Positions 22,759 through 37,700 of a stretch of DNA of 64,000 nucleotides are shown here, piece by piece. The translations under genes and the position numbers were made by a program. How positions within the stretch are numbered: position 1 is the first letter of the stretch; every line of letters starts with the position of its first letter. The notes beneath the pieces are model-generated. The model saw only the letters and a list, made by a program, of their open reading frames with translations. It had not been told where the DNA came from and ran no database searches. The DNA is from Haematobia irritans. Lineage: Eukaryota; Arthropoda; Insecta; Diptera; Muscidae. The stretch covers positions 106,990,615-107,054,614 of the forward strand of contig NC_134399.1 in NCBI RefSeq assembly GCF_050003625.1. The letters are read 5' to 3'.

Positions 22759-25700
22759 GTAAGAATGAGAACAGTCATATTTCTTTGTTTAATTAGAAAA
22801 CAATTTCCATTGTTGTTCTTCTAATATATGGTATGTATATTCAACATAAGTATGTATGCATATACTTACATTTGTATCTCATTCCCATTTATTTCAACAA
22901 GTTAGATACTTCTCTTAGGTCGCATCGACATTCCCCATTGTTGTTGTTGTTTTATTCGATAGCACAAGGCATGCCATTTCGTTGTACATATATACATATG
23001 TATATACAAAACTTTTTATGTATGTTTGGAGTCGGTGTTTTCCCTTGTAGAAATGATTCATTGATGAAGGTACATTATAAATAGGGATGCCAGTTGTGAA
23101 TTTATCGTGTATGTCTAGTGATTTTCAGGATATATTACATGTCCTTTAAAAATGACATATAGACTAGATAGGGTCACGGCCTAACGGAAAAAAAAGTTGA
23201 TGCAGTCACCCCCCAGTTTTGTAGCATATTCGAAGACAATTTCAGAACACCAAAACTTTTTTTCCGTGCACCCTACGACCCCCCGAAATACAATTTATTG
23301 TGCTGTGACGTCATTTGAAGACCGATCGAAAAGAAACGCATATCGTTGTTCGTGGTTGATCAGGGGATATATTTCGTGCATTGGTCATTTTTGACTCCGA
23401 CGTCAAATTTGATTTGTAATTTTTTTATTTCGCTTCGTATACCCCTATGATGACCATTTCTGATAACCATTATAAAGATCTTAACAAAATATGAAACTTT
23501 TGCTTTTGAAGTATTTACTTATATTTATAAACAAAAAAGTTACAGAGATTTTAAAAAGTCTATCTTTATAATGGTTATCAGAAATGGGCACCATAGGGGT
23601 ATACGAAGCGAAATAAAAAAATTAAAAATCAAATTTGACGTCGGAGTCAAAAATGACCAATGCGCGAAATATATCCCCTGATCAACCACGAACAACGATA
23701 TGCGTTTCTTTTCGATCTTTGTCGTCTTCGAATATGCTACAAAACTGGGGGGTGACTGCATCAACTTTTTTTCATGACCCTATCTAATGTAGACACGATT
23801 TTTGGTCTGCAAATTGAATGAAAATGAAAGTTAAGATTACACAGACTTGTATATACGAGGGATTAACTGCGTGTTTCCAAAAGCACCAATATTGAAAGTG
23901 TTGGTATTATTAAAAATCGGAATTATAGGAATACACTAGGATATGAGGAATACTACAAAGAAATTAGAGAGTGGATACTAACTTTCGTATACACTATTAC
24001 TTATGGATCAGTTCAAATAACTGCCCCCAACACGTTCAAAACTCAAAGCTAAAGATTGGTTTGTATGTATAGAGGACCGATGCCAACCAACCACGGTTAT
24101 CACACTTGTAAAAAATTAAATTTTACAAAAAATCTACTAAATTAAAAAAATATATTTTGTTGTTTTTGATCAAAAATTTGCCAAAATTTTATTTCTATAC
24201 ACAATTTTGTCAATATTTTATTTCTATAAAAAAAATTTTTGTTAAAATTTTATTTCTATAGAAAATTTTTTCAAAATTTTGTTTCTATAGAAAAATTTTT
24301 TCAGAATTTTTTATTCTATAGAAAATTTTTTCAAAATTTTTTTCAGAATTTTTTCTGAAAAAAATTTATCGGAAGTTTTTCCAATTAAAATTTTAATTGA
24401 GTTTTAAAAAATTGTCTTTGGAAACAAAAAAATATCAACAAACATTTTTCAGTTAACATTTTGATTGAATATTTAAAAATATTCAATTACAATTTAAATT
24501 GGTTCAACATTTTTTAAAATTATATCAAAAAAAAAAAAAACAATAATTAAATCAATTAATTTTTTAATAGCCACTGGCGATTGATACTATCAATTTAATG
24601 ATTGAAGAAATTTCAATTAATTGTTAATTGAATCAATTAATTTTGTGATAGAACACAAGAAAATATTTTTTTTTCTGTGAGATTGATTTTTTTTGTTGAT
24701 TAAAAATTTAATTGTATAATTTTGTAATAATTGTATTTTTTTTTTCGAATTAAATTAACATATTTATTTAATATTGGGGATTTTTTCAATGTATGTCGTC
24801 CGAGTTCAATATTTCGATGAGTTGCAAACTAAATGACAATGTTAATGTAACCCCCATCCTGTGGTGGAGGTTGGTGGAAATAATTCTGCAATTTTGGAAA
24901 AGTATACAAGTTAGTACGCCGTCATGTATGCTTGCCAAATGATAGAATACATTTGGGTAGAAATTTTCTTATTTTCGACTACCGTCACAAGTTGTTTAAT
25001 AGATTTTGACCAAAATCACATGAACCACAACCAAAATGGCGGATTATTAACTTTTGAATAAGAACAATTAGTTACATTAAAGAAATTAGTATTACTATTT
25101 TTAAGAGCAATACGATTTATTGGTCACGAAGGCTTACAGTATTGTTAAATAAATGAAAGTCCATTTCGATTATTCCAAAAATTGACTTTCCGATCTTTGT
25201 ATCTCCACCTGAGCTTTTTCTTACATGTTACTTTCCCAAAAGTAGATGGGAATGGTAATTACGAATAATAATAACATAAACACTCGAAGAAATAGAGCAT
25301 TGACCCTTTGGTTGACCCAATTACTTTTTTTATTTTATTTTAATTTAGTTTGTGTTAATAACTTTGATGGTGATCAGATGTTCATTGACGACGATCATCA
25401 TGGATATAATATGAAAACAAAATGTTTTCATGGTCATACATAAAAGCCATAAAAAGCCTTCGAATCGATAATATACCCTCAGCTATTTTAAAATATGATT
25501 ACCACTATTTTATGAAATCATCTGTACTATCTTTCTATGGTTTATATCAACTACAATCGAAAAACTTATTGACGGAGAAAAAGAATGGGGAAAAATTGTT
25601 TATTTATTGATAATGAAATTCTTATGGAATTTTGCAGACTAATCAACACACCATGGATCTTTAAGTTTCACGAACAAACACATAAAAAAAGAGAAACCAA

Positions 25701-28700
25701 AACCACATTGACCACAAAACCCTTACCGGTTTGATTTTCTCTCATACATATGATAACAAGCAAAGCGGGAAGGGACAATAAAAAAGAGGTAAACTACGAG
25801 ATAAGAAAATAGTGCAAAATTAACTGGCTAACAACTGGGTTCTGAGTTCAAATTTAATAACAACACAAAAACTCAAAACAGAAGCAGCTGACTAATTCAT
25901 GACATTTGTAATATGTATGTACATATGTCTCCAAAGTCAAAAGCACCAGAAAGTAAGACCAAAGAAAGGTGTCAAGTGTATAAGATATGGACGAAAATAG
26001 GTGTGGAATATATTATGGCCGTAGATCATTCTCATACTTCGGAATACAAAACAAATATTTGTATATTTGTCATTCGTATACAATGTGGCAGTGGGTATTT
26101 AATGAAAAGATTGGACTTTTCGCCGGTACATAATACAATTTATGTTTATATTGAATTAAAAAAAAAAAAACGTTATAAACAGGAAATTGGAATGATTCTA
26201 AGGTTATAATCACACTAGGCAAATATTTGACCAAAATGAGTGTCAAATATTTTTCCAAAATCATTTTCCAAATATCTGTATACCGTTTTTTGGAAAATAA
26301 TCCTACCATCATGTTATATATCCAATATGAGCTAAAAATGTTTGCTGGATTGGCTGTGGCGACAAATGCTGTCAAATATTTCGTATCACCAAAATATTTC
26401 CAATTAAAAGGTTAATTGAAGTTGAATATTTAATAATAAATTTATTGATACAATTACAATACAATTATTAATCGATTAAGTTAATTAAGTCAGATTGAAA
26501 ATTGATTGAAATTTTTAAATAAAAAATTAAGACTAACGGCCATTTTCATGTAGCTCCGTTAGGCTTTAAATGCCAGTTAACAGAATGTAAATTGCAAATA
26601 TCTTCTCTTCGGTTAACTTTAACTGAAAAACTTTCGTCAGTTGAGTTCCTAATTGGCATATGGAATATATAGGCAAGATGACAGCTTCGACCATAATAGG
26701 GTTTAAAAGTTGGTTAGTTAACGGAACACTAACGGAGCTTTATGAAAATGGGGGTAAGTCCCATAAAAAAGTGATGGAATTTTTTTTCTTTTAAATTTTA
26801 AATGGAAATTAATTTAAACCAAAAACAATGGAAGATGAAGATGGGAAAATGGCAGCAGAGGGTATCAAACCATTGACGGCGTTCGATGCAAACGTGTCGT
26901 TTATGATTTTTTGTTCCACAAATTAAACTAAGAATAAAAAAAATTTATATCAGGGAATGACGTAGAACAATCGGTCAAAAGTTTCTCATTATTATTTACA
27001 CAAAATTTGACATCATTTGTGAGTTTTTAACAAAAAATATTGCAAATTAAAAATGAACGAACGTGTGTGTATCGAACACCGTAAATGCAACTTTCGACGT
27101 TGCCCATTCTCCCGTCTTCATCATCTATTGTTTTTGATTTAAACGATCGATTTTTTAATCAAACTAAAAACGAAGAAAGTAGTTGAAAAAAGTTACGTTT
27201 TCATTTCAAAAAATTATTTGAGGTTTGCAATCAACATCAATTAAATTTTAATTGACATTTTCAAAACAAATCAATTAATCACATATTTTTTATGTCCAAT
27301 TAAAACTGTGATTGTTACTATCATTTTTGTGATTGAAGACATTTCAATTAAAAAATTACTTGGATCAATCAATTTCGTGATTGAATCAGAAGTGTTTTGT
27401 GTGTAGTATTTGCTCAAAACTGTCAATGTTTCTGAAATTAAGGTATAATAGCACACAAAATGATTGCTGATCGCATTTTAAGCATATTAAATGGCAGGAA
27501 TCTACAACAAACTTGTTTGAGTTCTTGAAAATATTTTGGATAACACTGTAAAGCCTAAAACTTTTTATGAATTGTACCATGAATTTCAAAAATATTACAA
27601 AAGGTGCTGATTGTTCTTTTTAGGATTTTTTTTATGAGAGACCACACAATGTGTAATCATCTAATAGACATTGAGAATTCAACATTACCCGCCTGTATAT
27701 TGTATTACGTACATATATGGAAGCTATTTTATTCTCGTTAAAATTGCACAACTTCGCATCGTATTCACTTATCGACATAGAACACTTGTATTTATTTATT
27801 TTGTTGTCGCTGCGGTTCTATGTCTATGAAGGTGCCGTAGTATAACTCGCACAGCCAGTGAACTCCACGCTAATTTTATATATAAGTTATGAGTAATGTC
27901 TTAAATGTGCATCGCTTGCATTTTATTTATTACATGTTAATGGTTATTTAGAAAATGCGCTTTTGAGTACTCTATTTTCTATAGTATAAGCAATCAGAAT
28001 AAGACAAAAGTAATAGCAAAATTTTGGAAAATGCTTGGGATTTTTTTTTTGAGTGTTTTGATTTGGTGTTATTGTAATTAGTAGCAGGGTTTGACCTAAA
28101 TACGTTCTCTACACACAACAGAAACATTTGTTTTTTTTTGTAATCGACAAATTTGTAACATAAGATATCACCCACTGTTTTCAGCGGATATTTTCCTCTA
28201 AGTGTAGTTAGTTATCTTATATTGTGGTATACAATTTATAGGAATATCATAAGGTTCAATTAATAAGGTTACTTCACTAAGAGACAGAAAACAATTTCAT
28301 CTCTGCACTATGTAAATGTTGATGCGAGACTTGAGGCATAATAAATGAATATGTTTGATATTGTAATTAACAGTTTGGCTGATAAGTCCCCGGTCTGACA
28401 AAGAAAAACACATTTCTTTTGTCAAAATTCGTTTTTATTATACAACATAGTTCCCTTCAAGAGCGATACAACGATTATAACGACCTTCCAATTTTTTGAT
28501 ACCATTTTGGTAGTACTCCTTCGGTTTTGCCTCAAAATAGGCCTCAGTTTCGGCGATCACCTCTTCATTGCTGCCAAATTTTTTCCCTGCGAGCATCCTT
28601 TTGAGGTCTGAGAACAAGAAAAAGTCGCTGGGGGCCAGATCTGGAGAATACGGGGGGTGGGGAAGCAATTTGGAGCCCAATTCATGAATTTTTGCCATCG

Positions 28701-31700
28701 TTCTCAATGACTTGTGGCACGGTGCGTTGTCTTGGAAGAACAACAGTTTTTTCTTCTTCATATGGGTCCGTTTTGCCGCGATTTCGACCTTCAAATGCTC
28801 CAATAACGCCACATAATAGTCACTGTTGATGGTTTTTCCCTTCTCAAGATAATCGATAAAAATTATTCCATGCGCATCCCAAAAAACAGAGGCCATTACT
28901 TTGCCAGCTGACTTTTGAGTCTTTCCACGCTTCGGAGACGGTTCTCTGTCCACTCAGCCGACTGTCGATTGGACTCAGGAGTGTAGTGATGGAGCCATGT
29001 TTCATCCATTGTCACATATCGACGGAAAAACTCGGGTGTATTACGAGTTAACAGCTGCAAACACCGCTCAGAATCATCAACACGTTGTTGTTTTTGGTCA
29101 AATGAGCTTCACAGAGCTTCCGCATATCCAAATATTGATGAATGATATGACCAAAACGTTCTTTTGATATCTTTAAGGCCTCTGCTATCTCGATCAACTA
29201 CATTGTACGGTCATTCAAAATCATTTTGTGGATTTTTTTTAATGTTTTCGTCGGTAACCACCTCTTTCTGGCGTCCACTGCGTTCACCGTCCTCCGTGCT
29301 CATTTCACCACGCTTCAATTTTGCATACCAATCAATTATTGTTGATTTCCCTGGGGCAGAGTCCGGAAACTCATTATCAAGCCAATTTTTTGCTCCCACC
29401 GTATTTTTTCCCTTCAGAAAACAGTATTTTATCGAAACACGAAATTCCTTTAATACTAGCGACGCCAACTATGTGTCAGACCGGGGACTTATCAGCCAAC
29501 CTGTTATGCAGTGAAAATAATAGTGATATTACAATACATGTATTATAGGCCTTATTAGGCTTCCTATGTATTGATGTTAAAATAAAAATAAAAAAATAAA
29601 TATTTAAGCTAAAATGCCAGGCCATTCTTTTATGAAGGGTGTGAAGATAAATTCCTTTCTTTTATGCACATTCGATCATTTTTGCATTGCATTAACATAT
29701 CATGAAATGAAAATTCCGATTTTTAAACGTCTCGAAAATATATCATAGGTGGGGATGCAAAAGTCTAGAAAAAATCGAAAAGTCAATTGATCGACATATT
29801 GAAAATCGACCAATCGACTTTTGATGTTAGCCGAAATCAACTTCGGGTGGGTTCAACGGTAAAAAAAAACTAGAAGTGAGTATATGTAATAGATACTTTT
29901 AGTTAATGTGCTATCACAATGGACTGAATAGTCTAAGTGAGCCTAAATCAAATCGGGCTGCCACTTTAACCTAACTTTACACAGATTCGTCTTTTGTTTG
30001 CAGGCAGGTCAAGTTCGAAGATAGGTTATATCGGTCCAAGTTTTGATATAGTCCCCATATACACCGACCTCCCGATTTGCGGTCTTGGGCTTATAGAAAC
30101 TGTAGTTTTTATCCAATTTGCGTGAAATTGGAAATCTAGAGGTATTTTAGGGCCATTAAAAAGAGTGCCGAAAATGGAACCTATCGGTCCATGTTTTGGT
30201 ATAGCCCCCATATGGACCGATTTCCCGATTTTGCTTCTTGGGCGTCTAGAAAGTGTATTTTCTATCAGATTTGCCTAAAATTGGAAATCTAGAGGTATTC
30301 TAGGACAATAAAGAGGTGTGCCGAAGATGGGGTGTATCGGTCCATGTTTTGATATAGCCCCCATATAGAACGATCTCCCGATTTTACTTCTTGGGCTTCT
30401 AGAATCCGTAGTTTTAACCCAATTTACCTGAAATTTGGAATCTATAGCTACTCTAGGACCTTAAGGAGGTGTGCCGAAAATGGTTAGTACCGGTCCATGT
30501 TTTGATATAGCCACCATATAGACCGATCTCCCGATTTTACTTCTTGGGGTTCTAGAATCCGTTGTTTTTACCCAATTTGCCTGAAATTGAAAATGTAGAG
30601 GTATTCTAGGAAAATAAAGAGATGTGCCGAAAATGGTGAGTACCGGTCCATGTTTTGATATAGCTCCCTTATAGACCGATCTCCAGATTTACTTCTTGGG
30701 CTTCTAGAATCCGTACTTTTTATCCAATTTGCCTGAAATTGGAAATCTAGAGGTATTCTAGGAAAATAAAGAGATGTACCGAAAATGGTGATTATTGGAC
30801 CATGTTTCGATATAATCCCCATATAGACCGATCTCCAGATTTACTTCTTGGGCTCCTAGAATCCGTAGTTTTTATCCAATTTGCCTGCAATTGGAAATCT
30901 AGAGGTATTCTAGGACCATAAAGAGGTGTGCCCAATATATTGAGTATCGGTACAGTTTTTGATATAGCCCCCTTATAAAGCGGTATTCTAGGACCATAAA
31001 GAGGATTGCCGAATATATTATGTATCGGTACAGTTTTTGATATAGCCCCCTTATAAACCGGCCCTCCGATTTGGGGTCTAGATTCTAGAACTACAATTAA
31101 ATGTGCTGAATACTGTGTGTATCCTTCCATGTTTTGGTATAGCCCCCATTACACCGAGCTTCCGATTTAACTCCTAGGGTTTCTAAAAATTGTAGTTATT
31201 ATCCGATTATCCACAAATTGAAAATATACTGGCATTTTAGACCCATAACAAAGTGTATATGATTCAGTTTTATAGGTCCATTTGGTAAGGCCTCCATATA
31301 TTTAGGCCGATTTCACTTATTGAGGGTATAGAAGGTGCACTGATCATGAAAATTGCTTGAAACTGAATGCAAAATTTCCAGATTTTACTTCTCGTAATCA
31401 TTTAAATAATTGGGATGAATTTCTACAGATTTTAGATTTCAAATCAAGGCGTTATTTTATCATTTTCTTGCACACTTACAAGAGATGTTTATGATTCCTC
31501 TAAAACTCAAACAAAAAATGGTTCTTAAAAATTCAGAATCTGATCTGGTCTCCATAGGTAAAATCTTTACATTTATCTGTGGGAAGCGTGCTAGTTGAAC
31601 TGATCTGCTGGGAAAATGTCTGTCATCAAACCCTCCTGAAATTTTCAAAGTATATTTGATTCATGGTGGTGGGTATTTAAGATTCGGCCCGGCCGAACTC

Positions 31701-34700
31701 ACTGCTGTATATACTTGTTTTTAAGTATAATTTACCATTAAGAAAGTAAAATAGTAAGTGTTTTCATTTATGAAAATCGAAAACTCCAAAAAACGGACTT
31801 TTCTAAATTAAAAAAAAAATTGTCTTTACATAGCGATATTAGTAACATTCGTCTACAACACTCGCTCATTGTTAAGCAAAGCTTTGGCTGTGAAGTAACA
31901 AAAAAACTACTTTTATCTACATTTCCAAAAAAGTAGATTTAACCAAGATTTGATGCACGTACGAAATTATTGTTGATTTGTCCATATTCGGATATATTTA
32001 CAAATGTTCACAAACTACTTAAATAAATAAACTGTGTCACATATAATAGAATGAGCAATTATACGAAAGGTATGAAAAAAACAAAAACAATTGAGAAATA
32101 ACAATTTACCCTATCAGCAGAATATGAAGTTGTTATTGTGAACTAGATGCGGGTTTTCAACATCAGACTGGCCCGATGGATCGAAGTTATCTACAACAGA
32201 GAACTGCAACCGGTGGCTTTTTTCGTATTGCCTGCAGCAGTTCGCCAGATCTTTATCGTCGCCTGGTCTGATAAATTACGTTTCCTGGCAACCCGTCATT
32301 TCATTGGGATCGGACCACCTCCCCATAATTCTCACCATTAACCGACCCTCCGATTTCATAACCTCTGAACGCCGGACGTTTATCAATCAAAAGAAAGCCA
32401 ACTGGCTCCAGAGAATACACCAATTACCGCTTCAGTGAGCTCCCGTCCCCCTCTCATGTTCATGTTGCCCAGATGGCGTTCCGGGACATCATCAACGCAG
32501 CAGCCGCTCGCTTCATACCCGCTGGTCGAATTGTCCAAGTGAGGCCCAACTTCCCAGCCGAAGCGGCGGGACTCGCAGACGAGCGTGACGAACGCCGGCG
32601 TGCTAACCCTGCTGATCCGAGAATCAGAGAACTAAATCTAGAGATTAGTAAGATAGTCGACGAGCACAAGAGGAACACTTGGTTAGAGCAGCTGAAGCAA
32701 TGTAACTTAGACACTGGAACTGGTAAATTGTGGTCAACAGTGAGAGCCCTCTCGAACCCCGCTACAAGGGATGATGGGATTTCAGTCACCTTTGGCGACG
32801 TGACTGTGACTGACCCGAAGAAATGCGCCAAATACTTCAACCGACAGTTTGTCGAGCATCCCGAGAGTGATAGAGCGAAAAGGAGAGCCACTCGTCGCAT
32901 ACGTGGTCTCCGAGCCGACGACACACCACAATTTACCGCAGCCGAAGTTACCAATGGCCCCGACGGAATTTCAATACTAATGCTGAAGCATCTGGGAATA
33001 CTGGGAGTTTAGTACCTTACCAGACTCCTCAATTTATCCTTGGAATCACTTATTATACCCGATGTCTGGAAGATGGGAAGAGTGATTCCACTACTGAAGC
33101 CAGGCAAAGATTCGAGTAAAGGTGAATCGTACAGACCTATATCCCTTCTCTCGCCAGTAGCCAAGACACTTGAGGCACTACTCCTCCCCAGCCTTGTGGA
33201 GAATTTTCCAGCTGCCCACCATCAACATGGATTCCGTAAGGTACACAGTACGACGACAGCCTTACATGCCATTTCGACCTATCGAAAGCGAAATTTGAGG
33301 ATATCTCGAAATTTGAGGATATCTCCCACCAAATCCTCAGCTACACTATTCACTACATGGACGGCGGAAGTACGCAGGCAGTTGAATGTCAGAGTCGATG
33401 GCGAAACAATTCCGACAACAAATTACCCCAAGATTCTCGGGGTCACATTCGACACCCTTTATAAGTCGCCCGCCCATGCCACTGCAATTTGTGATAAGCT
33501 CCGCGGTAGAAACAAGGTCCTCAAGTCGCTTGCCGGCAGCACTTGGGGTGCGGACAAAAAAAAACCTTGTTAACTACATATAAGGCAATTGGCCGGTCAG
33601 TGGTAAACTATGCAGCGCCAGTGTGGACACCTCAAACGAGCGATACGCAGTGGAATAACATACAGACCTGTCAGAACGCTGCCCTTAGAACCGCAACAGG
33701 ATGTCTCCGCAGTACACCCTTGGATCACCTTTATGCGGAGACCAGGATCATCCCAGTGCGTCGACACAACTACATGTTGTCAAAGCAGTACCTCTTGGGT
33801 TGCCATCGAAGTTGTCATCCGAAACACCATCTTGTGGATAGACAACCTAGACAGGTCTGAACAGGATTCATGAGGATACTGTAGCTGAAGCGGTGAGAAG
33901 CTACAAGGTTAATCCTGTTCTCCCACGGCAGACAAGGGTAGTTTTGGCCCAACTAAGATCAGGCAAGTGCAGCCGCCTCAATTCATACTTATCAGTGATT
34001 GAGCAGCGTAGCTGACGTGTGTCCCATCTGTAATCAAGGGCCACATGACACTCGTCACCTTTTTGCTTGGGCAAAAAGGTGACGAGGTAGTTGGTGTTGT
34101 TGTTGTTACAACAACAACACCAACTACCATGCGATCTTTTAATTGATACAATTGCGAGAATAAAAACACCATTAGTATATAACAATGTTCGTATGCAGCG
34201 TCTTGCAATCTTAAACCAATCGACATCGTAACAACGCTCGGTAAACAAAAAACCAATGTGGCACTTAAGTGTGATTGCAGACAAGAATTACCAGCAGTTG
34301 TGGCATTAACTCAAGAGAATTGAGAGAGTACCAAATAAGAGAATACCAAACTGCTGAGATATGGGTAACCAATTTGTGTGATTTTTTTACTACGGTGTTT
34401 TCGAGAGACCAACACTCATACTAACAAACACCGACAGTCGTCGGTTGCATTGGTGGTTGAAATTTTTTTACCATTTGATGTTTTAAGATTGCAAATATTG
34501 GTGTTTACTAAATACACTGGTCGGTTGCGGTAGATCACAGCCGTTCTCTGATCCACAAGCGACGTCAGTTTTCCTCTTTCAGAATATAAATCTGAAAACT
34601 TACTTGTATTGGGAACGCAAATTAAAAATGCGGTATTCTTTTCTGCTACTATGATAGGATTGTGATATCCACAATTTAATATACATTCTACTCCATTTCA

Positions 34701-37700
34701 TTTCACTAATCCTTTTTTGTTTATTACTTCTCTCTAACAGCACGATGCCGATGGGGATGGTCAAATCAATATACACGAATTAAAAGCCCTCATAGATGCC
34801 GGCCTATGTCATGATATACCACCACATATTGCGCAACAAATTTTGAAATTAAATGACAATGACAATAATGGAAATTTAGATTTCGAAGAATTTTACAGCA
34901 TGTCCAAGCGTCACAAATGGATGATACGGAATTTACTAACATCATATTGTCGTATGATTGTGCCACCTCCGAAACCCTTGGAAGGGGATCAATTAGATGG
35001 AGCCTATGAAAAACAAATGTCCGTTTGTCCACCACCTCTGACAATGGTTATATTTTCTGTCGTTGAGATTATCATGTTTCTCATCGATGTTATACATTTC
35101 CAGTAAGTTGTGTATTGTTATTTTTGTGATAGTAGAATATTAATTCTGAATATAATTTTAACATTATTTATAGATATTATTTAAGTTGACATATACATGC
35201 GTGTGTAAGGTCATATCAAGAAATGTATTGTAGGTGTTTCAGATAGATGTAGTTTTATACGTTTCATGAAAGGATATTATCATGAAAGGATATTATTTTT
35301 TAATGTAATGTGTTTGGGGATACTTTGTTACTTTGAGGACCAGGTTGAGGATAAAATAGTTTTTTGGGGACTTTTATGGGAAAATTTGCATCTGTTATCA
35401 CAAAATATTAAATTTTTTGTAAAAAAGTTTGAAAGCGACGTACAATAACACTTATACACAAAAAAAAATATTTTTTGTCTTCAATCACGAAATTAATTGA
35501 TCCAATTAATTTTTAATTGAAATGTCTTCAATCACAGGAATGATAGTATCACTCACCAAAGTCAATTAAAAATTTAATTCATACAACTAATTTTTGTTAT
35601 TGAGTTTTGTTTCAATTAAAAAATTTATTGAATCAATAAAATTTTTAACTGAATATTTTTTAAAACTCAATTGTAAGATGGCTAATTAAGTACTTGCAAC
35701 TGAACAAAACTGAGGAAAATCCTGCCTCAGAGTTAAATGTCATTTAGGTTAAGTTACGTTCTTTTAGTTCACCACTGTGGTATCACAATGGACTGAATAG
35801 TCTAAGTGAGCCTGATACATCGGGCTGCCACATAACCTAACCTAACCTAACCTACGTTCTTTTATCAGAAGTGGGATATATAAAAAAGGGATATAAAGGG
35901 TGATACGGTCAAAATTTGGTCAATATAAACTTGACGTATTTCTTTCAATTTTGCATTTAAAAAACCTGAATACCCCTCATTTTGAAGGTGTGTGTGTAGA
36001 ATGTTGCTTCTATTTTGATTTTGGAATTCACTCTTCAGTTGTCAAAATGCCGTTCAAGCAAGAAGAGCAGCGTATCAAAATTTTGCTCGAGCATCGCGAA
36101 AATCCGAGCTACTCGCACGCAAAGCTGGCAAAATCGCTAAAAGCTGCCAATCAACCGTTACAAATGTAATTAAAGTGTTTGGGGAACCTTTGTCGACAGC
36201 CAGGAAGTCTGGATCGGGGGGAAATCGAAAACCGGAAGCCGCTGAGACGACAAAGAGAGTTGCCGGTAGTTTCAAGCGAAACCCTAACCTCTCCGAGATG
36301 CCGCAAATAAGCTGGGTGTATCGTCTACAACCTTGCATCGAGCCAAAAAACGAGCCGGACTATCGACTTACAATAAGGTAGTGACTCCAAATTGCGATGA
36401 TAAACAAAATACGACGGCCAAAGCGCGATCCCGGAGGCTGTACACGACGATGCTGACGAAGTTCGACTGCGTGGTAATGGACGACGAAACCTACGTCAAT
36501 GCCGACTACAAGCTGCTTCCGGGACAGGAGTTTTATACGGCAAAAGGAAGGGGAAAGGTAGCAGATATTTTCAAGCACATAAAACTGTCAAAGTTCGCAA
36601 AGAAATATCTGGTTTGGCAAGCCATCTGTACCTGGATTGGCAAGCCATCTACATTTTCATAGCTTCCGGGACTGTCAACCAAGAAATTTACGTGAAAGAG
36701 TGTTTGAATAAACGTCTGCTGCCTTTCCTAAAGAAACACGGCTGTTCCGTACTGTTTTGGCCGGATTTGGCATCTTGCCATTACGGTAAAAAGGCCATGG
36801 AGTGGTACGCCGCCAACAACGTGCAGGTGGTTCCCAAGGACAAGAACCCTCCCAACACGCCAGAGCTCCGCCCAATTGAGAAATACTGGGCTATTGTCAA
36901 GCGGAACCTAAAGAAGACCAAAAAACTGCTAAGGACGAGCAGCAGTTCAAGGCAAACTGGCTTTCTGCGGTGAAGAAGGTGGACAAGGTGGCTGTACAAA
37001 ATCTGATGGCAGGTGTCAAGCGTGAGGCCCGGCAATTCGGATTTAGAAAAGCGAAAGCCTAACTGAATATTTTTCCTGAATTTTGTACTAATTGAACTTG
37101 AAAAAGAAATTTAATTTGATTTTTTAAATAAACGATTTCACCGATTTAGACGCGTTTTCCCTTGACCAAATTTTGACCGTATCACCCTTTATTTGCCCAC
37201 AACAGGGCTAACAACGAATTGGAGCTGGAAATGTAACGAAATCCAGAATCAGTAGCGTTATCTCCGACGAAGAGTCGGTAGTCGTGGCGGTTCCATCGGT
37301 GGTTATGTGGTGTGGCAATGAGGAATGCGAAAGACTAGTTCCTGTATTTAGCCCATTATGTCCGGATTTAGTTTCTATAACTGTGGAGCGTGCTAAGAAT
37401 TTATTTAATTGGGACGACAAGCCACCGTATTCAACGCTGCTGAAGCTCAGGTTGATGTGCCGCGTAAAGGATCCACAGATTAATGACGTTACTGGATATA
37501 TTGCTGAAGTTAAGGAGCCATTAGAGCTATTGGGTTATACCGAATCGCATTTGTCTGTTATGGAACAACAAAGAAACCGTGAGGCCTCATACCCAAATTG
37601 GAATGGATTGTTTTGGTTTCATGCACTTATGGTAAGGTCGTAAGTATAACATTGGTTGTTCAATTGGAATTGGACAGGTTGAGCGAATGTTTGTTTCCTG

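Noticed and set aside
23197..23764. Two frames sharing MMQSPPSFVAYSKT
   Set aside because: They are the two arms of the fold-back element read outward-in; no protein is implied.
25246..26415. Several 60-100-codon frames on both strands
   Set aside because: They overlap on opposite strands and have AT-driven composition and no motif.
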